A stretch of 10,203 nucleotides of DNA. Source: Burkholderiales bacterium. Lineage in GTDB: Bacteria; Pseudomonadota; Gammaproteobacteria; Burkholderiales; Burkholderiaceae_C. The first letter of the stretch is position 1; the number at the start of each line of letters is the position of its first letter. The stretch covers positions 1-10,203 of the forward strand of contig SXSX01000161.1 in NCBI GenBank assembly GCA_005793295.1, in the 5' to 3' direction. Positions 7,531-10,203 of the stretch are shown here, in pieces. Position numbers and translations under genes: made by a program. The notes beneath the pieces are model-generated. The model was not told the DNA's origin. It saw nothing but the letters and a program-made list of their open reading frames with translations, and searched no databases.

Positions 7531-7568
7531 AAAATAACGGGGCGGGTTAAAGCCCGCCCCGTTATTTT
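7531..7568. terminator. Strong intercistronic hairpin between binding protein and permease genes
   Basis: Perfect 16-bp stem AAAATAACGGGGCGGG (7531-7546) with CCCGCCCCGTTATTTT (7553-7568) and a 6-base loop. On the minus strand the 3' arm ends in TTATTTT followed by a T-rich stretch, so it can act as a partial terminator or as a 3' stabiliser of the binding-protein mRNA. This is a common way for ABC operons to make more binding protein than permease. A second, imperfect hairpin (TCCAC 7577-7581 with GTGGA 7598-7602, plus GCC/GGC inside) lies between it and the binding-protein stop. Confidence 0.8.
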
Positions 7569-7630
7569 TTTCTCACTCCACCAAGCCGCTAGGCCCAGTG
7601 GATTCAATCTAAGCAGAGGCTTGTCTTGAA

Positions 7631-9205
7631 TTAAGCAAACCAACCCTTCTCAGCGATACGTTGGTCACCCAAGTCATAACGGCCAGAGATGGTCAAACCA
7701 CGCAGATTTTTGCTTGCACCGTCCAAGTAATCTTGAACTGCGAAGCAGACCATGCCGGATTCTTGGTTGAGCATGGACTGGCACTTGGCATACATTTCTG
7801 CACGCTTCTTTTGGTCGAGTTCCACACGCGCAGCGACCAAAATCTTGTTGAATTCAGCGCTGGTGTAGTGGGTGTCATTCCAAGGGTTGGTGGTTCCATT
7901 GGCAAAAGTCGATGTGAACTGGTTGTCAATGGTAGGACGGTTGCCCCAGTAAACCGCGCAGAACGGCACTTTCAACCAGACGTTATCCCAGTAGCCGTCG
8001 CCGGATACGCGCTTCAAGTCCATCTTGATACCAGCTTTTGCCAAGGATTCTTGGAAAATTTGGCCAGAATCGGTAGCGCCAGTGAACGCACCTTCAGAGA
8101 CTTGCAACTCGATAGGAGAAGTCACACCCGATTTTTTGAAGTGGAACTTGGCCTTGTCTGGATCGTACGTAGTCATCTTTTGCTTTGCATCGTAGAACTT
8201 CATCTTAGGTCCTGCGGTGTGGTCATTGCCCACGGACGCATAGCCAGAGAATACGTTCTCAACGATCTTCTTACGGTCAATACCGTACTTCAAAGACAAC
8301 ATCAGGTCTTTGTTTGCATAGGGCTCTTTGTCGGTATGGGCCACAAAAGCAAAACGGTTACCAGCACCAGGGGTGCGAGAGACAACCAGGTTTTTGTTTT
8401 TAGCAACCAACGCAGCTGTTTTAGGATCGAGGCGGTTGACTGCATCCACTTGACCGGTCACCAAAGCTTGTGTACGGGCAGCGGAGTCACCGATGTAACG
8501 CAACTCAACGCGGTCAAAATTACCGCGGTTAGGCTTCCAATAGTCGCCCGCTTTGCGCTTGAATGTTGCACGAACACCAGGTTGGAACTCATCGAGGGTA
8601 AAGGCACCTGTTCCGTCAGGCTTGCTGAAGTCGGTGTAGCCGTTTGGAACCACGATGATGTGGTAGTCGCTGAGGTTGTATGGCAAGTCAACGTTGCCGT
8701 TTTTCATCAAGATCTGCACTTGGTTGGCAGAAATTTTCTTGATGTCGGTAATGTCAGCCAACAACGCTTTCGCAGGTGATTTTGTCTCACCGCGGTGCAT
8801 ATTGAGGGAGTAAATCACGTCATCAGCGTCGAGCGTTTTGCCAGACGTGAAAGTGATGCCTTTACGAATGGTGAATGTCCAATCAGCCGCGCCGGGCTTG
8901 ACTTCCCACTTTTCAAACAACTCACCGCTTGCGCTACCGTCATCAGCGACTTCAACCAAGTTGTTCCAAAGCATCAAGCTCATCGCGATAGGAATGGAGT
9001 CAGCATAGGTGCGGGGATCCAAACTATCGGAGGGTGAGCCACCTTCCATACCGAGGCGTAAGGTGCCGCCTTTTTTTGGCTTCTCAGCAGCCATGGCTGA
9101 AGATGCGCCTAATGTTCCAGCCAAACCAACGGCAGAAGCGCCGAGGATCAGTTGACGACGATCGAGAATGATGCCCGACTCAGTGGTTTGTTCGACATTT
9201 TCCAT
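7631..9205 (-). CDS. ABC transporter substrate-binding protein, family 5 (peptide/nickel-binding type), Tat-exported
   Basis: Periplasmic receptor that captures the substrate and delivers it to the two permeases. 524 residues, normal for family 5. The N-terminus has a twin-arginine signal: DRRQLIL at 15-21, a moderately hydrophobic stretch GASAVGLAGTLGASS, and a likely cut after AMA at residue 39. The mature part begins with the family pattern KGGTLRLGMEGG, then the hallmark segments WTFTIRKGITFTSGKTLDAD, DGTGAFTLDEFQPG, and YWGNRPTIDNQFTSTF near the C-terminal lobe. There is no lipobox cysteine, so it should be soluble in the periplasm. The start at 9205 has GGAG 10 bases upstream. It leads the transporter run and lies 229 bases downstream of the regulator on the same strand. 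The true ligand is unknown; family members bind peptides but also many non-peptides. A methylated amine is inferred only from neighbours. Confidence 0.93.
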   Translation of the reverse strand: MENVEQTTESGIILDRRQLILGASAVGLAGTLGASSAMAAEKPKKGGTLRLGMEGGSPSDSLDPRTYADSIPIAMSLMLWNNLVEVADDGSASGELFEKWEVKPGAADWTFTIRKGITFTSGKTLDADDVIYSLNMHRGETKSPAKALLADITDIKKISANQVQILMKNGNVDLPYNLSDYHIIVVPNGYTDFSKPDGTGAFTLDEFQPGVRATFKRKAGDYWKPNRGNFDRVELRYIGDSAARTQALVTGQVDAVNRLDPKTAALVAKNKNLVVSRTPGAGNRFAFVAHTDKEPYANKDLMLSLKYGIDRKKIVENVFSGYASVGNDHTAGPKMKFYDAKQKMTTYDPDKAKFHFKKSGVTSPIELQVSEGAFTGATDSGQIFQESLAKAGIKMDLKRVSGDGYWDNVWLKVPFCAVYWGNRPTIDNQFTSTFANGTTNPWNDTHYTSAEFNKILVAARVELDQKKRAEMYAKCQSMLNQESGMVCFAVQDYLDGASKNLRGLTISGRYDLGDQRIAEKGWFA

Positions 9206-9301
9206 TTGTAACTATCTCCAGTCCAATTAGATTTAAAAAGTTTCCGCTGCTCAGAACCTAAAAAGAACGTCGCAACGAAAAGCAAGAGGGCAACCAGATT
9301 T

Positions 9302-9336
9302 GCGCTCTGACCGCATCGTAATCCAATCCAGAGCGC
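9302..9336. repeat. Perfect 8-bp inverted repeat with 19-base spacer
   Basis: GCGCTCTG at 9302-9309 and CAGAGCGC at 9329-9336. It overlaps the candidate TTGGGA/TACGAT promoter, as a repressor operator would; if transcription starts further upstream it would be a stem-loop in the 5' leader of the binding-protein mRNA. Confidence 0.45.
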
Positions 9337-9404
9337 CTCCCAATGAAAAAAACTCCTCGTATTCCCTTATATGGGCTGATTTTTCCGCATTCACCATCAA
9401 TTCC

Positions 9405-9418
9405 TCAAATTGATTTGA
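9405..9418. repeat. AT-rich palindrome TCAAAT-TG-ATTTGA, candidate regulator site
   Basis: Perfect 6-bp arms with a 2-base centre, just downstream of the regulator stop and about 34 bases upstream of the TATAAG element on the minus strand. That spacing would suit an activator site, but an AT-rich palindrome of this size can occur by chance. Confidence 0.3.
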
Positions 9419-9434
9419 TTTCCATTCAAGTCGC

Positions 9435-10203
9435 CTATCGAATCGTATGCGTCGCAAACGTACTGACCCCTTTTGTAATTCGTTCTTCCGTCGGACTGAC
9501 GCCAAAACGCATCTTGTAAGCGCGCGAAAAATGGGACGATGCACCAAAACCGCACGCCAAGCCCACCGCCATGACCCCCATCTCCGTTTGTTCCAGCAAT
9601 TGACGTGCCCGATCCAGACGCAAAACCAAATAAAACTGCGCAGGTGAGGTTCCCAAATGGGCTTGGAATAAGCGTTCCATTTGGCGGCGCGTGACTCCCA
9701 TGCCAGAAGCCAAATCTTGCGCAGAAAGCAGGTCCTCCAAATGGGTCTCCATGGCTTTGATGACTTGCACCAGTTTTTTATTGTGTACGCCGTAGCGGGC
9801 GGTCAATTGGGTGCGCTGGTGTTCGGATTGGCTGCGCATCGGGCCATGGACAAATTGCTCCGAAACTGTAGCAGCCAACTTAAGACCATGGGCCTTGCCA
9901 ATGAGCGCTAACATCATGTCAATCGCGGCCGTTCCCCCCGCACAGCTCATGCGCCTCTCGCCCCACTCGTAGAGTTCATCGGTGACTTTGATTGTTGGGT
10001 AGCGCTCTTGGAACGCCAACTGCGCCTCCCAATGCAAAGTCACCGTGTGGCCTTGTAAAAGGCGCGCTTGGGCCAACAAAAAAGCCCCAGTGTCTAACGC
10101 GCCTAACGTTGCGCCACTGCGATCCCATTGCCGCAAGCAGTCCCCCATCTCACGGAGGTAATACTGCAAGGGGTTAAAGCCGGCAACCACAAACAAGGTC
10201 TGA
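9435..10203 (-). CDS. AraC-family regulator with amidotransferase-like (DJ-1/PfpI) N-terminal domain, GbdR/CdhR-like; N-terminus outside window
   Basis: Cytoplasmic DNA-binding activator or sensor. 255 residues are visible before the TAG stop; the frame is open to the right edge. The visible TTG at 10196 is internal, because the fold needs about 100 more residues and relatives such as GbdR are near 360 residues. The first visible part is the C-terminal half of the amidotransferase-like domain: GALDTGAFLLAQARLL, HWE and MSCAGGTAAIDMML. The usual nucleophile cysteine position in GxCTG-type elbows is Asp here (LDTG), so it is a ligand sensor rather than an enzyme. The AraC domain follows: first helix-turn-helix LLSAQDLASGMGVTRRQMERLF, second VMAVGLACGFGASSHFSRAYKMRFGVSP. 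GbdR of Pseudomonas controls betaine catabolism and senses glycine betaine and dimethylglycine. Whether this is a true orthologue is inference; it could also be a CdhR (carnitine) or ArgR-like member. It likely controls the adjacent transporter. Confidence 0.9.
   Translation of the reverse strand, partial: QTLFVVAGFNPLQYYLREMGDCLRQWDRSGATLGALDTGAFLLAQARLLQGHTVTLHWEAQLAFQERYPTIKVTDELYEWGERRMSCAGGTAAIDMMLALIGKAHGLKLAATVSEQFVHGPMRSQSEHQRTQLTARYGVHNKKLVQVIKAMETHLEDLLSAQDLASGMGVTRRQMERLFQAHLGTSPAQFYLVLRLDRARQLLEQTEMGVMAVGLACGFGASSHFSRAYKMRFGVSPTEERITKGVSTFATHTIR

Larger units (their letters stand above)
9206..9434. other. Regulator-to-transporter intergenic region with candidate promoter signals and palindromes
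   Basis: 229 bases expected to hold the transporter promoter on the minus strand. Two weak alternatives: TATAAG (9366-9371) with no clear -35, as in activator-dependent promoters; or TTGGGA (9338-9343) and TACGAT (9315-9320) with 17-base spacing. Palindromes at 9405-9418 and 9302-9336 are listed separately. No clear terminator follows the regulator stop, so read-through is possible. Confidence 0.45.

Noticed and set aside
7661..8779. 372-residue plus-strand reading frame opposite the binding-protein gene
   Set aside because: Antisense shadow; the minus-strand frame has clear family 5 motifs and a signal peptide, while the plus-strand product has no recognisable domain.

Overview
The window reads as chromosomal DNA of a betaproteobacterium, most likely Burkholderiales (Comamonadaceae-like). 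This rests on intermediate GC content, the style of the FolD and SdaA proteins, and a Tat-exported family 5 binding protein; the taxonomic call is inference, since no marker gene is present. Coding density is high. There are no RNA genes, mobile elements, CRISPR arrays or long gaps; the longest non-coding stretches are about 249 and 229 bases.

Layout from left to right. (1) Positions 1-1159, minus strand: most of a single-chain iron-sulfur L-serine dehydratase (sdaA), cut by the window start. (2) 1251-2144, minus: folD, lying just upstream of sdaA on the same strand. (3) 2145-2393: a divergent intergenic region with inverted repeats. (4) 2394-3989, plus: a non-pyrrolysine member of the trimethylamine methyltransferase (MttB) superfamily. 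(5) 4013-4041: a strong bidirectional terminator between convergent genes. (6) 4045-9205, minus: a complete peptide/nickel-type (Dpp/Opp-like) ABC transporter, transcribed as binding protein, inner permease B, inner permease C and a fused double ATPase, with a very strong hairpin between the binding protein and permease genes. (7) 9435 to the right edge, minus: the C-terminal two thirds of an AraC-family regulator with an amidotransferase-like N-terminal domain, resembling the GbdR/CdhR/ArgR group.

Taken together the genes suggest a locus for uptake and catabolism of a quaternary or methylated amine, such as glycine betaine or a related betaine. The transporter would bring in the substrate, the MttB-like enzyme would remove a methyl group, FolD would process one-carbon units on tetrahydrofolate, and SdaA would turn the resulting serine into pyruvate. 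The regulator would sense the substrate or an intermediate. Each family assignment is well supported by sequence motifs. The substrate and the joint pathway are inference from gene neighbourhood. No corrinoid protein, corrinoid:THF methyltransferase or reactivase, which MttB-superfamily enzymes of anaerobes need, is present in the window.
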